NCBI GenBank assembly: GCA_009784005.1
Contig: WRCE01000001.1
Coordinates: forward strand, 1-64,000
DNA from: Candidatus Methanimicrococcus labiotermitis
GTDB taxonomy: Archaea > Halobacteriota > Methanosarcinia > Methanosarcinales > Methanosarcinaceae
DNA: 64,000 nt
Direction of reading: 5' to 3'
Shown here: positions 25,564 to 35,009 of the stretch, in pieces
Layout of the letters: each line of letters opens with the position of its first letter
Position numbering within the stretch: position 1 is the stretch's first letter
Program-made: the position numbers and the translations under genes
Notes under the pieces: model-generated
Seen by the model: the letters and a program-made list of their open reading frames with translations, nothing else
Told to the model about the DNA's origin: nothing
Database searches by the model: none

Positions 25564-26590
25564 ATTAGATTCTCCGTTTCGATCTGTAATTTAAAGGAGA
25601 TGTAAAACAACCGTTTATTTTGCGTTAACAAACATTTTGTGTTAACAAACGTTTTGTGTTAACAAACATTTTCCTCGAACTGCATAACGTTTTAAAGGCT
25701 TTTCAACACACACACGAAACTTTCCTTTGAAACCACACATTTTTTTCAAAATACACAAACTTTTCGAGAAATTAATTATCGTTATTTTGATCAATCAGGC
25801 TCAAAAATTTTGAACAGTCATGATTTTTTTTTAACGAGTTGTCTTATTCCATCTCCTCAGTCACGAACCATACGTGTATAAAGACACAAAAGGATATTTG
25901 CGTCTTTCACAAGTACCCTATTCGTCAAATGTCTATATACATTAACCCCCTCTTTTTTTTTTGAATCGAATTTTCTCCGAATCAAATGAAATAAGAAAAG
26001 CAAAACAAATTTATTTGAAACTAAGCCAACCAAATTTCATTTTAAATTTTATTATGTTCAATGCCTGATTGATTTCAAAATTGCCGGAAAATAAAAAAAA
26101 GAGACGACGAACAAAATTTTGATAGCTTGAATGAATAAGGAATTATTGTCGCAATAATTTTGATTCAAACATAACTAAAATTAGTGACCAATTATAACAA
26201 GAGGAAAAAAACAGATAAATGACAAAAAGGGATGCCGAGGGTTAGATATTTATATCCGGGTACAGCGGCGTTTGATTCCAAACAGGCAAAAATGTAACCG
26301 GGATATAAATTAGAAACAAATTATAAATTAGTAAGCAACTTATAATAGAATGGCAAAATGAGAAAAATCTGACAATCAGATACTTACAGTCGCTCGCCTA
26401 ATAATTATATATCATTCAATTGTATATATCATAATTGCATATTTTCGATTATGTACCTTAGAATTGCATATCTTTTATCGTAAACAATGTGTAAATTGAA
26501 TAATAAAACCACAGTATATATTATAGGTGTATGAGAGAAAGGCAGAAATTTTGGCAATAAATTATCCCAATAACGAATTAGTTCCAGAAC
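25564..26590 (-). promoter_or_regulatory. mtaCB upstream region with candidate TATA boxes
   Basis: Gene-free. Minus-strand TATA-like sequences are TGTATATAGACA (about 25930-25941) and GGATATAAATATC (about 26246-26258), implying leaders of roughly 350 or 650 nt. Near the start codon lies a 17-nt tandem repeat (25623-25674). No further gene is seen. Confidence 0.5.
25623..25674. repeat. Tandem array of 17-nt units in the mtaC leader
   Basis: GTTAACAAACATTTTGT about three times, 60 nt upstream of the mtaC start. Confidence 0.92.
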
Positions 26591-26718
26591 AGATTGTTTC
26601 TGCAACGGATTGTTGCAACAACAGATTGTTGCAACAGCAAATTGTTTCAACAACAAATTGTTGCAACAACAGATTGTTTCAACAACAGATTGTTGCAACA
26701 ACAGATTGTTTCAACAAT
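26591..26718. repeat. Array of palindromic 16-nt units between pheS and mtaC
   Basis: Eight or so units AGATTGTTGCAACAAC alternate with AGATTGTTTCAACAAC. The core TTGTTGCAACAA is a perfect palindrome and the alternative TTGTTTCAACAA nearly so. Confidence 0.93.
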
Positions 26719-26743
26719 AAATTCATCCCGCTGTGAAACAAGC

Positions 26744-26862
26744 TAAAATAAAGCGGATAAAGAATAAAGCGGAAAAAATAAAGCAGAAAAGAATAGATCG
26801 GAAAAGAACAAAGCGAAAAAGAACAAAGCGAAAAAGAATAGAGTAGAAAGAAATAAAACGGA
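26744..26862. repeat. A-rich tandem array directly after pheS
   Basis: Degenerate copies of AAAGAACAAAGCGAAA (about 16-17 nt) up to the pheS stop codon. Confidence 0.85.
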
Positions 26863-26866
26863 AAAA

Positions 26867-28372
26867 TTAAATTCCTTTTCCGATTTCACTCTTTCTGAGC
26901 CAGTCAATATCCGACTGATAAAGCTCTCTTAAATCTTTCAAACCGAGTTTCAGCATCGCGACGCGGCTGACGCCAAGACCCCACGCCAAAACGGGTTCCG
27001 TGATTCCGAGAGGTGCGGTCACTTCTTTTCTGAAGATGCCGGCGCCGCCGAGTTCGACCCATCCCAAACCGTCAACCCAAACCTCGGGCTCAACGCTCGG
27101 TTCCGTGTACGGGAAATAGCCCGGGCGGAAACGGACTTCTTCAAAACCCATCCGGCTGTAAAACTCTTTCAGGCAGCCGAGAAGATTGGCAAAGCTCATG
27201 TCCTTGTCCATGACAATGCCTTCCAGCTGCTCAAATTCAGGCGTGTGCGTCGGGTCAATGGTCTCGCGGCGGTAAGCGCGGTCAATACAAAAAGCCTTCA
27301 CCGGCCCTGTCGGATTGTCCGCCAAATATTTGATGGTCACTGAAGTTGTGTGCGTTCGAAGAACATTTTTTTCCGATATTTCCGAACTCCAAATGCCGCC
27401 CCAACCGACAGACCCCGTGTCACCGCCGTTTTCATGAACATTGCGAATTTTATCCGCGTATTTTTCAGGCAGCTCAGAGCGTGTGTCCAAATGGAAAGTG
27501 TCTTGCATTTCTCTGGCGGGATGGTCCTGCGGCTGGAAAAGCGCATCGAAATTCCAAAAAGAAGATTGAACGATATCGCCTTTGATTTCAGAAAAACCCA
27601 TTTCCAAAAAGATTTGGCGCATCCGGTCTATCAAACGCTGATACGGGTGAATTTTGGCGCCGTAAATCGGCCGCGCGGGTTTTTGAACTTTGTAAGGGCG
27701 GTAGTACTTATTTTCCCAATCGCCGCTTTGCAAAAGCTCGGGCGTGATTTGGGTGATTTCTTCAGCAATCGTAATGCCTTTGGCAGCATAAGACTCACCG
27801 GCGGCGGTAATCATGATTTTGCGTTCTGTGTACTCTTCTTTTTCCAAGAGCTTTCGCTTAATCAAATCGGAAATAACATTATCGGAAGCAACTTCAGCCG
27901 GCAATTCAAAAACAGGGTCAAACGTGTTGTTTTCCAGCGCGTTTTCGTAAAGGTCGCTGAGAATTTTTTCATCGCGCCCCTTCGGCGCGTCGCCGGCCGG
28001 GATTAAAACGCCGTCTTCGATTTTCGCCCATTTCTTTTTCAGCAGCCAGCCGGTCGCGATACCGACGATGTGAGGCGGGAATGTTTTTCGAATGTGTTCA
28101 AGAGACGTTGCGTCTTTGATGCTGTTGATAATTTGCCTCTCCGGCAAACCGTCTTCAGCGTATTGTTTTCCTTCGCCCGATAAACCGTAAAGTTCAAAAG
28201 ACTCTTCAATGACTTTCGCCAAGCCCTTTTCTTCCAATAAAAAGGCGGCCTGTAAGGATGCGTCGCCGTTTAAATCCGAGATTTCGATAATCTCTTTCAA
28301 TCCGGCCGTTTCGAGCTCATTCAAAGCCAAAAGAACCTTTTTTTCATTATTCGTTAAATTGTAATCCGTCAT
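26867..28372 (-). CDS. pheS: Phenylalanyl-tRNA synthetase alpha subunit
   Basis: 501 aa archaeal-type PheRS alpha, which charges tRNA-Phe together with PheT (beta, not in this window). The N-terminal third has winged-helix domains ([16 protein letters not shown] onward). The catalytic core shows [22 protein letters not shown] (motif 1), [48 protein letters not shown] (motif 2) and [13 protein letters not shown]-like motif 3 ([13 protein letters not shown]). SD GGTG precedes ATG 28372. Length is typical and the gene looks intact. Confidence 0.95.
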   Translation of the reverse strand: MTDYNLTNNEKKVLLALNELETAGLKEIIEISDLNGDASLQAAFLLEEKGLAKVIEESFELYGLSGEGKQYAEDGLPERQIINSIKDATSLEHIRKTFPPHIVGIATGWLLKKKWAKIEDGVLIPAGDAPKGRDEKILSDLYENALENNTFDPVFELPAEVASDNVISDLIKRKLLEKEEYTERKIMITAAGESYAAKGITIAEEITQITPELLQSGDWENKYYRPYKVQKPARPIYGAKIHPYQRLIDRMRQIFLEMGFSEIKGDIVQSSFWNFDALFQPQDHPAREMQDTFHLDTRSELPEKYADKIRNVHENGGDTGSVGWGGIWSSEISEKNVLRTHTTSVTIKYLADNPTGPVKAFCIDRAYRRETIDPTHTPEFEQLEGIVMDKDMSFANLLGCLKEFYSRMGFEEVRFRPGYFPYTEPSVEPEVWVDGLGWVELGGAGIFRKEVTAPLGITEPVLAWGLGVSRVAMLKLGLKDLRELYQSDIDWLRKSEIGKGI

Positions 28373-28513
28373 TTCAAAACACCAAAAAACGAGCTGAAAC
28401 GCCCATCGTCAATTTTACCTGTTAGAATGGAATTCATCTTTTATATTTCCTCTGTTTTGAACATTTCCGCTGTTTTGAATAATTCCTCTTTGAATTCCCT
28501 GTTCATTTTTCAT

Positions 28514-28586
28514 TTGCGCCGTTCAATTGCGCCGTTCAATTGCGCCGTTCAATTGCGCCGTCCAATTGCGCTGTTCATTTGCGCCG
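28514..28586. repeat. Stop-anchored tandem array after trpS, 13-nt unit
   Basis: On the minus strand GGCGCAAATGAAC (last codons and TGA stop of trpS) is followed by four or five copies of GGCGCAATTGAAC, most retaining the TGA. Confidence 0.95.
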
Positions 28587-29960
28587 GTAATCGATACCGA
28601 AAAGAGGTAATTTATCGTAAGCTTCTTCCCGTTTCTTTTGATGATCAATCAAAAAGGCTTCCATTTTGCCGGCCGCTTTCTTTTTACATTCGCCGCACAA
28701 AATGTTCCCGCTTGAACAATCCACCCTGATCTGAAGCAATTCTTCATCGTCATCCGCCAAATGGAAGAAATATAATTCATAAACGGAACACTTGTCAAAG
28801 TCGCCGCCGTTTTTTCGCTGCTCTTCCGCCGATTCACAGCCCCCGGTCTTTGCTTTCATGATTTTCTTGACCGCCGATTTCGGGTCCTCGGAAAGCGCGA
28901 TGTTGCTGTCAGGAATGCTGCTGGACATTTTGCCGCCCGTCAGCCCGCTCATAAAGCGGTGGTAAGTAGAAGCAGGCATGATAAACGCGTAACCGCCGTG
29001 AGCAAGCTCCGCATTTTTGACGATTTCTTCCAATTCGTTTTCACTGATGTCGCCGAAAATATCAAGATGCTCTTTTGAAAGTTTTGTTAAAACGCCGGCG
29101 CCGCCGACTCCGCTGCCGGTTCCGCCGCCACCGCCGCCGACCCCGCCGCCGAATACGCCGCGAATATTTTGTTCAATCGTTTTTAATGCCCCTTCCGGCG
29201 CTCCTTTTCCGCGAACGCTCCAATAAGGGAGGCCTGTCTTTTGGTCGGCGCGGCGCTCGATGAGGAACATGTTCATTTTGGAAGCGACGTCGCGCGTCAG
29301 GCGGATGTGGGGGTCTTGGTCGGCGCCGACCGGAACGACAACGGGGACCGGGCCTTCATAAACCGAAAGCTGGGAGTGCAAAATGTCGGCGCCCTGCGTC
29401 AAAACGCTGATCATATGCGCCAAATGCGTCTCGCCTGAAAAACCGTAAATGGCAGCCATGTCTGAAAAATTGACTTTCGTTCCGATTTCAAAGGCCAAAT
29501 CCTTCACCGGCTGGCATTCCGATTGGAAATAAAGGCGGGCGTTTTCCGGCTGAAGCCCGAGCGCGATAAGACTTATTATATATTCTTCAACGCCGATTCG
29601 TTTACACTCTTCCCATGTTAATTCGCGAACGGCGTGCGCTTCGCGGTCAGCCATCCCGACAACCGCGACCGCTCCTTGCTGTTGGTACCAAACAATTTGG
29701 TCCATCACCATTTTGTGACCGAAATGAGCCTTGCCTGTCGGCATAAATCCGTCAAGAACGACAAAAGGCTGACGGCGTTTCATCGCGTCCGTAATCTTTT
29801 CATAGCCGCGGTGGCCGAAAATGAGCCCTCGCCTCATATATTTGTGCGGGCAGGGAATCTCGTCCAGCACATCGGAAAACGGAGAAATGCCAAACTCTTC
29901 AAACAGTTTTGAATAATCGCTGATTTCAGACGACTTCCACGGGTCCAGTTTTTGCGCCAT
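28575..29960 (-). CDS. trpS: Tryptophanyl-tRNA synthetase with glycine-rich insert
   Basis: 461 aa class I synthetase. [11 protein letters not shown] is the HIGH-region motif and GGKMSSSIP is the KMSKS loop; [18 protein letters not shown] is also typical of archaeal TrpRS. It attaches tryptophan to tRNA-Trp. Residues about 267-292 ([19 protein letters not shown], 29085-29160) are a glycine-rich insert just before the KMSKS-containing domain and absent from usual TrpRS. SD AGTGATTC precedes ATG 29960. The gene lies after pheS on the same strand with a 200-nt repeat-bearing gap. Confidence 0.95.
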   Translation of the reverse strand: MAQKLDPWKSSEISDYSKLFEEFGISPFSDVLDEIPCPHKYMRRGLIFGHRGYEKITDAMKRRQPFVVLDGFMPTGKAHFGHKMVMDQIVWYQQQGAVAVVGMADREAHAVRELTWEECKRIGVEEYIISLIALGLQPENARLYFQSECQPVKDLAFEIGTKVNFSDMAAIYGFSGETHLAHMISVLTQGADILHSQLSVYEGPVPVVVPVGADQDPHIRLTRDVASKMNMFLIERRADQKTGLPYWSVRGKGAPEGALKTIEQNIRGVFGGGVGGGGGGTGSGVGGAGVLTKLSKEHLDIFGDISENELEEIVKNAELAHGGYAFIMPASTYHRFMSGLTGGKMSSSIPDSNIALSEDPKSAVKKIMKAKTGGCESAEEQRKNGGDFDKCSVYELYFFHLADDDEELLQIRVDCSSGNILCGECKKKAAGKMEAFLIDHQKKREEAYDKLPLFGIDYRRK

Positions 29961-30294
29961 AAAGAATCACTGACATACTAATAACAAATAATAAAAGATA
30001 ATAAAAGAATTTGATAAGTCATTGAAATTAAGAGGTTAAAAAATTTAATTTTTGATTTCTCTTGAATCATTATTCTCATTCTTATTTATTTCTGTTTCTG
30101 TATTTTTTGAAGACGGCAGAAACAAAAGGGGAGAATAGAAGCAAAAGGAGAAGCATAGAAGCAAAAGAAGAGCAAAGAAGCAAAAAGAGGAGCAAAGAAG
30201 CAAAAGAAGAACAAAGAAGCAAAAGAAGAGCAAAGAAACAAAAGAAGAGCAAAGAAACAAAAAGAGAATAAAAGAAACAAAAAGGGTTAATCAA
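29961..30294. repeat. Gap between trpS and tRNA-Met with A/G-rich tandem array
   Basis: From about 30120 to 30285, units of about 19 nt of the form GAAGCAAAAGAAGAGCAAA repeat seven or more times with drift. No gene is seen. Confidence 0.88.
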
Positions 30295-30369
30295 TAGCGA
30301 GGGATGGATTCGAACCATCGGTCTACGGGTTATGAGCCCGTCGGGATCTCCTGGCTACCCCACCTCGCT
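30295..30369 (-). tRNA. Initiator tRNA-Met (anticodon CAT)
   Basis: Minus strand begins AGCGAGGTGGGGTAGCCAGG, the archaeal initiator pattern. The A1-T72 end pair, the anticodon stem with three G-C pairs (GGG CTCATAA CCC) and the T loop GG-TTCGAAT-CC are visible. CCA is not encoded. Confidence 0.95.
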
Positions 30370-30575
30370 TCTTGAAAACAAAATCGGCTTAAAACCGTTT
30401 CAATTGAATCGGTCATTAGAAAGCAGGTTAACAAATGATTTCTTTTATTTATAGCTTTAGGTTGAAAGCGAAGCCTTAAGAAATAAATCTTTAAATATTG
30501 TAATGAAGTGTTATAGGGTACGCGAAAATTATTATTTGAACTGACTCATGATTATTTTACTTATCAGGTGAATCA
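30370..30575. other. Short AT-rich gap between tRNA-Met and the zinc-ribbon gene
   Basis: Promoter-like AT-rich DNA for the divergent tRNA and the 30576 gene (TTTATAGCTTTAGG near 30447 and AAATATTGTAATG near 30493). No gene seen. Confidence 0.4.
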
Positions 30576-31034
30576 ATGCCACACAGATGTACAAAATGCG
30601 GTTCGGTTTTTGGTGACGGCGACTCTGTCATATTGACCGGCTGTCCGGAATGCAAATGGAATAAATTCTTTTATGTCAGAAACGAAGAGGCCGGCACCGG
30701 CGCGGCCATGACCGAGATTGTCACGGAAGAAAAACCCGATAGCTGGAACATTGAAGAACGGGTCAAAGAAAAAGAAGTCAAATCCATTGACAGCGTTTTG
30801 GAAGACATAGACCGCGCCTTAGAGTCTGATGAGGTCAATAAAAAAGACTTGGACACCGACCGTGTCGACTCCATTCGTATTTTGGACACAGGCTCCTATG
30901 AACTCAATTTGTGTTCCATTATGAACAAAGAAGAAATCGTTGTCGGCATCAAAGAAGAAGGACAATACGCCATTGACTTGCCCACGATTCTTCAGCAGTC
31001 CAACAAGTCGTCGTCAAAGAAGAAAAAGAAATGA
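30576..31034 (+). CDS. Zinc-ribbon protein of the archaeal DUF2072/OapC type
   Basis: 152 aa. The N-terminus HRCTKCGSVFGDGD...TGCPECKWNKFFY is a four-cysteine zinc ribbon. A long charged middle is followed by a conserved C-terminal strand region (RVDSIRILDTGSYELNLCSIMNKEEIVVGIKEEGQYAIDLP). This domain order matches archaeal Zn-ribbon proteins of COG3364 (OapC); their role is poorly defined. The tail is a Ser/Lys run. SD AGGTGA precedes ATG 30576. A perfect 10-bp hairpin overlaps the stop codon. The assignment is from motif recognition only. Confidence 0.7.
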   Translation: MPHRCTKCGSVFGDGDSVILTGCPECKWNKFFYVRNEEAGTGAAMTEIVTEEKPDSWNIEERVKEKEVKSIDSVLEDIDRALESDEVNKKDLDTDRVDSIRILDTGSYELNLCSIMNKEEIVVGIKEEGQYAIDLPTILQQSNKSSSKKKKK

Positions 31035-31051
31035 CATTATCTGTCATTTCT
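31027..31051 (+). terminator. Hairpin over the stop codon of the zinc-ribbon gene
   Basis: AGAAATGACA-TTATC-TGTCATTTCT, a 10-bp perfect stem. There is no strong T-run after it, so its role as terminator or mRNA-stabilising structure is uncertain. Confidence 0.55.
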
Positions 31052-31143
31052 AAAACAATTATTACATTATCGCATCGACAATTTTATCGATAATTGATGA
31101 ATTTTTGGTATTCTTCGAAGATTTGGAAAAAGAAATTCGACGT

Positions 31144-31938
31144 TTATTGTTTCTTTGAATTTTTGACCGCAATCACACCCATGTGATCGGCATGGAACGG
31201 CGCCAAATCCACTGTCCTCAAAACCTTAAACGAAACATCGTCGCTCTTCTCAAGAATCTTAATTTCCTCGCCGAAAATCTTTTTCGGGTTTTTGGCGACA
31301 TCAATGCTTCTGGCTTTTAAAGATAAAATCAAATAGCCGCCGTCTTTTAAGAAGTAAGCCGCGTTCCGGCAGGCGATTTCCGCCTGATTGGCTTGCGCGA
31401 CATCCTGAAAAATCACATCAACGGGCTCGACGATCGGGAAATAAAGTTCCGGCCGGGACGCGTCGGAAAAGATGGGAATGATGTTGCTGCGCTTTTCGGC
31501 AAGCATCACGAGGCTGCGCATCGGCTTTTCTGAGAATTCGACGGCGTAAACGACGCCGTTGCCGCCATCGGCTAAAATGTCAGAGACGTAACTGACCGTT
31601 GTTCCCGACGCGGCGCCTAAATAGAGGACGCGGGAATCGGAGCGAAGGGGAACAGGGAGGCGTTTTTGATACAAAGCGCCGAGTTTGCTTCGTTTCGGGT
31701 CCCATGAGCGGTATTCCGTGCCGTCGTCGGTGATGAGCGTTTTTTCGCCGTAAACGGAAATTCCGGGGGCGGCGTTTTTTGTGTAAATCTGAAACTTGCC
31801 TTTCGCGCGGCCTTCGTAAACGCCGCTTGAATATTGTGTTAAAAGGGAGCCGGTCTTTTCAGTCGCTTCGGTCGCCTTGTTCACTTTGTTCGCTTCGGTC
31901 TCCTTGTTCACTTTGTTCGTTTCGGTCGCTTTGGTCAT
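31144..31938 (-). CDS. flpA: Fibrillarin-like rRNA/tRNA 2'-O-methyltransferase
   Basis: 264 aa catalytic subunit of box C/D RNPs, using S-adenosylmethionine to methylate ribose guided by sRNAs. Conserved fibrillarin stretches are SKLGALYQKRL, VLYLGAASGTTVSYVSDI (SAM loop), YAVEFSEKPMRSL, DVIFQDVAQANQ and LILSLKARSIDV. The first 30 residues are a repeat of Lys/Asn/Glu/Thr units (TNKVNKETEANKVNKATEAT), an extension not needed by the family. Its ATG overlaps the nop5 stop (ATGA), giving the operon RFAP synthase-nop5-flpA. Confidence 0.95.
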   Translation of the reverse strand: MTKATETNKVNKETEANKVNKATEATEKTGSLLTQYSSGVYEGRAKGKFQIYTKNAAPGISVYGEKTLITDDGTEYRSWDPKRSKLGALYQKRLPVPLRSDSRVLYLGAASGTTVSYVSDILADGGNGVVYAVEFSEKPMRSLVMLAEKRSNIIPIFSDASRPELYFPIVEPVDVIFQDVAQANQAEIACRNAAYFLKDGGYLILSLKARSIDVAKNPKKIFGEEIKILEKSDDVSFKVLRTVDLAPFHADHMGVIAVKNSKKQ

Positions 31939-33317
31939 TTCGGCCCCTCCGCTTTTTGACAGGAAACGTTTTGTTTGATTTTGACGGCTTTGAGATTGAA
32001 ATCGGATTCGATTTCAGGCTTAAAAACGCCGGAATAGTAATCCGTCCGCGCCGCCAGACTGATTGCGGACGCGAAAGCTCTGGCAATTTTTCCGCGCGCC
32101 TTAAACGGCGCTGTATTCAAGACAGGGTGGCTGAAAATAATACCGTGTTTCGGAGACGGCGCATTGGCGCGCAGGTGTTTGACCATCGCTTTTTCGGCGC
32201 CCATCACCTGAATGCTGCCGGAAGGCATCGCCGCTAAGTTTTTTAAACCGCCGGCCATACTGAGCAGGCGCGCGCCCAAAACGACGCCGGCGACTTGAGA
32301 TAAATTCGGCGCCGTTTCTTTCATTTTGTCAGAAATAAATAACTCAACGGCCGCTTTTCGTTCATAAAGAGATAAAATGTCGCCCGCAAATCCCTGAAGC
32401 ATACGAAGGTCCTCTTCATTGGCAGGCGCGCCCATCAAAGACTGAGATGCCGATTCGGGAATTTCAGAAACGAAGCGGACATAAGCGTCGCCCGGCAAAT
32501 CCAATTCGGGATAATAAACGCTGTACCATTCCGTCAGCCGTTCCGTTAAATGATTGATCGTTTCATTCAAATCGTTGAGCGCTTCCACCGAATGGGTGAC
32601 CTTTTTGTCTTCGGAAAGCGCGGCGGAAAGCTGTTTTCGCGCAGAGCGAATGGCAACGTTACGAAGAAGAGAGAGATATTCGGAATCGGAGTCCGCCAAC
32701 CCCGCATCCGACGCAAGCTTTCTGTAATCCGGTTTTTCAGGTACGGCAGACGGTTTTAAAAAGGAAACCGCTTGAATATTTGGAATATTTGGATTATTTC
32801 GAATACTCTGAATATTTCGAATATTGGCGGACGCTTCGGGGGATAAAGCGGATGAAACGGCAATGAAATCATCCGCCAAAAAGTCAGGGTCTGCCGTGTC
32901 ATGTTTTCTGGGTTTGGCAGAAAAGCCGGACTTGGGTTCATAGTCAACGGTACCGAACCACGCTATAAATTGAATACTTTCAGACGATTTCGAGCCGGAT
33001 GGATTTGAACCGGACGGTTTCGAGCCGGATGGATTTGAACCGGACGGTTTCGGGCCGGACGGTTTCGAGCCGGATGGATTTGAGCCGGACGGTTTCGAAC
33101 CTGACGGTTTCGAGCCGGATGGATTTGAGCCGGACGGTTTTGAGCCGGACGGTTTCGAGCCGGACGGTTTCGAGCCGGACGGTTTCGAGCCGGACGGTTT
33201 CGAGCCGGATGGATTTGAGCCGGACGGTTTCGAGCCGGACGGTTTCGAGCCGGATGGATTTGAGCCGGACGGTTTTGAGCCGGATGGTTTCGAGCCGGAC
33301 GGATTTGAATCAGACAC
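31935..33317 (-). CDS. nop5: Nop5 (Nop56/58) C/D RNP scaffold with long pentapeptide-repeat N-terminus
   Basis: 460 aa. The Nop5 body runs from about residue 108 (IQFIAWFGTVDYEP) through the coiled coil to the Nop domain (LSQVAGVVLGARLLSMAGGLKNLAAMPSGSIQVMGAEKA). It bridges fibrillarin and box C/D RNA with L7Ae. Residues 4-105 are about 20 copies of the pentad PSGSK/PSGSN (33000-33305, 15-nt unit), unlike any normal Nop5. The start codon is GTG 33317, inside the end of the RFAP synthase gene (8-nt overlap), so the repeat is most likely translated. The usual Lys/Glu-rich C-terminal tail is short. Confidence 0.93.
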   Translation of the reverse strand: MSDSNPSGSKPSGSKPSGSNPSGSKPSGSKPSGSNPSGSKPSGSKPSGSKPSGSKPSGSKPSGSNPSGSKPSGSKPSGSNPSGSKPSGPKPSGSNPSGSKPSGSNPSGSKSSESIQFIAWFGTVDYEPKSGFSAKPRKHDTADPDFLADDFIAVSSALSPEASANIRNIQSIRNNPNIPNIQAVSFLKPSAVPEKPDYRKLASDAGLADSDSEYLSLLRNVAIRSARKQLSAALSEDKKVTHSVEALNDLNETINHLTERLTEWYSVYYPELDLPGDAYVRFVSEIPESASQSLMGAPANEEDLRMLQGFAGDILSLYERKAAVELFISDKMKETAPNLSQVAGVVLGARLLSMAGGLKNLAAMPSGSIQVMGAEKAMVKHLRANAPSPKHGIIFSHPVLNTAPFKARGKIARAFASAISLAARTDYYSGVFKPEIESDFNLKAVKIKQNVSCQKAEGPK

Positions 33318-34296
33318 TGTATTCCGCCCCTGTGTTATTGGCTTTCGTGATCAATACTTCGCTGCCGGCGGGCATTTTCTCTAAAAGGGTTTCACGAATT
33401 TCTTCGGATTGTTTTCTGCTTTCTGAGAAACCGTAAATCGCGGGGCCGAACGAGCTGACGCCCGCGCCGTAAAGACCGCTCTTTAACATCAGAGCAGCCG
33501 TTTCTTTGACAACGGGGGGCTGAATTTCAACTTCATATTTTTTAAAGCCGAGTTCTTGGATACGGTTGACGGCATTTCCGAGGTCTTCAATATTTTGTTC
33601 CACAATCGCCGGGAACATCTGCATTAAAACGATGTGAGAAATCTCGCGGACATCTTCAATCGGAACCGGACAAACGCTTTGGAAGAACGCTTTTTCTGCG
33701 TCCCCGCTGATACCGCGAGCGGGCGGAACAGCAACCACGACGTCCCAGTTCGGGAAATCCAAACGAAACATCATATCCGCCGGCGGCGCCGTACTTCGTG
33801 ACGAAGGTAAAAACCCGTCCTTGTCCGCTGTCTTGTGACCGCAGTCAACAATGAATCCGCCGCTTTCAAAAGCTAAAACGCCGATGCCCGACGTGCCGCC
33901 GCGGCGCACGATTTTAGCCAAATCGCGAACACCTTTGCCCAGAGAATATAAATCATTAACGGCTGCCGCAGCCGAAAGAGCGATTTGGGTGCCCGACCCG
34001 AGACCGATATGTTGGCGAACGGGAGAGAGAAACTCGAATTCGGCGCCTTCATTTTCAGGCAGCAGCGGCGCTACAATGTCTTGAATGTGTTTGGAAAAAA
34101 CAGGGTCGCATAATTTTGTATCCGCGCGGCCGCTGCCGAACCGTTCGGTCACGGTCACGGTATCCGATCTTTTGGCGCGGAGATGAATGCCGCCGTCTTC
34201 AAGGGATAAACCGACACTGCCGTCGATTCTTCCAAAGCGCCCGTTCATGTCAATTAACGTGACGTGAACGCGGGAAGGCGTTTTAATTTCAAACAT
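33310..34296 (-). CDS. Beta-ribofuranosylaminobenzene 5'-phosphate synthase
   Basis: 328 aa GHMP-superfamily enzyme that couples 4-hydroxybenzoate or aminobenzoate to PRPP early in tetrahydromethanopterin/sarcinapterin synthesis. Diagnostic segments are PSRVHVTLIDMNGRFGRIDGS, RQHIGLGSGTQIALS (GHMP motif), RGGTSGIGVLAFESGGFIVDCGH and a C-terminal GAGVSSFGPAIYGF. I use ATG 34296 (MFEIKTPSR); a GTG three codons upstream is the alternative. It is the first gene of a unit with nop5 and flpA, linking methanopterin synthesis to RNA modification genes by position only. Confidence 0.92.
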   Translation of the reverse strand: MFEIKTPSRVHVTLIDMNGRFGRIDGSVGLSLEDGGIHLRAKRSDTVTVTERFGSGRADTKLCDPVFSKHIQDIVAPLLPENEGAEFEFLSPVRQHIGLGSGTQIALSAAAAVNDLYSLGKGVRDLAKIVRRGGTSGIGVLAFESGGFIVDCGHKTADKDGFLPSSRSTAPPADMMFRLDFPNWDVVVAVPPARGISGDAEKAFFQSVCPVPIEDVREISHIVLMQMFPAIVEQNIEDLGNAVNRIQELGFKKYEVEIQPPVVKETAALMLKSGLYGAGVSSFGPAIYGFSESRKQSEEIRETLLEKMPAGSEVLITKANNTGAEYSV

Positions 34297-34604
34297 GGAA
34301 TTCACAGTGAATAATGAATAATAAAATTTATAAAACTAATAAAATTTCGGCAAAACCGGAACAATCGCAACGAGGAAACGGCCAAACGCAGGAATTGTTC
34401 AGAAATGCGCGCTTAAATATAACCAAAAAACATAGCTCAAATAGTTAAATCTATTGTTTGCAAACTCAGAAATTACAGACATTTACAAAATAACAAAGAA
34501 TTGTGCCGACAATAAAAAATTCCTACCATAAGACTTTCAGTTTTATGAGATGAAAAACTCTATTCTGTTGCCTGTTGGAAATAAAAAAAAAGAAAAAAAG
34601 GAAA

Positions 34605-34649
34605 AAAAGAAAAAAAAGAAAAAATAAAAAACGCTTTGTTTGAAAGCGT
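34605..34649 (-). terminator. Hairpin with T-run, possible distal mrp terminator
   Basis: Minus strand ACGCTTT-CAAAC-AAAGCGT followed by TTTTTTATTTTTTCTTT, 360 nt past mrpG. Confidence 0.6.
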
Positions 34650-34975
34650 CGGAGGGTGGCTGTGTCAATAGGAATGACAGAGATATCTTAACTTAACAAA
34701 AGAGGTCTGAAACTTTTTTGTTGTTACGATACGATGTAAAAGTAATACATAGTATAATAAGTTTGTTCTTGGTTAAGACTGCAACTCAGGCGAAATCTTC
34801 CATTTCAGGATTGATTCAATCAGGATTAGATTCAATCGGGATTATAATTCAATCAGGATTAGATTCAATCAGGATTAGATTCAATCAGGATTGATTCAAT
34901 CGGCATTATGCCGATTCTCCATGCCGCGAATGCTTTGCCGGCACACGCGTGACGTAAAAGTAAAATGGGTATCAT

Positions 34976-34997
34976 GACCCGGATTTCGGGTCTTTTT
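34976..34997 (+). terminator. Small intrinsic-terminator-like hairpin facing the mrpG 3' end
   Basis: GACCCG-GATTT-CGGGTC followed by TTTTTGTTT on the plus strand. Its position suggests it ends a plus-strand transcript from the 34.3-35.0 kb gap, or it may work as a hairpin for mrp mRNA. Confidence 0.45.
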
Positions 34998-35009
34998 GTT
35001 TACCGCATT

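Larger units (their letters stand above)
34306..35009. other. 700-bp gap between the RFAP synthase promoter and the mrp operon 3' end
   Basis: Holds A-runs (34585-34630), two hairpins listed separately and a 16-nt tandem array GATTCAATCAGGATTA (34806-34902, about six copies). No protein gene is seen; a short RNA is possible but unproven. Confidence 0.6.

Noticed and set aside
30576-31034. Replication origin suggested by the OapC-like gene
   Set aside because: No origin-type repeats (ORB motifs) or Cdc6/Orc gene are seen nearby.
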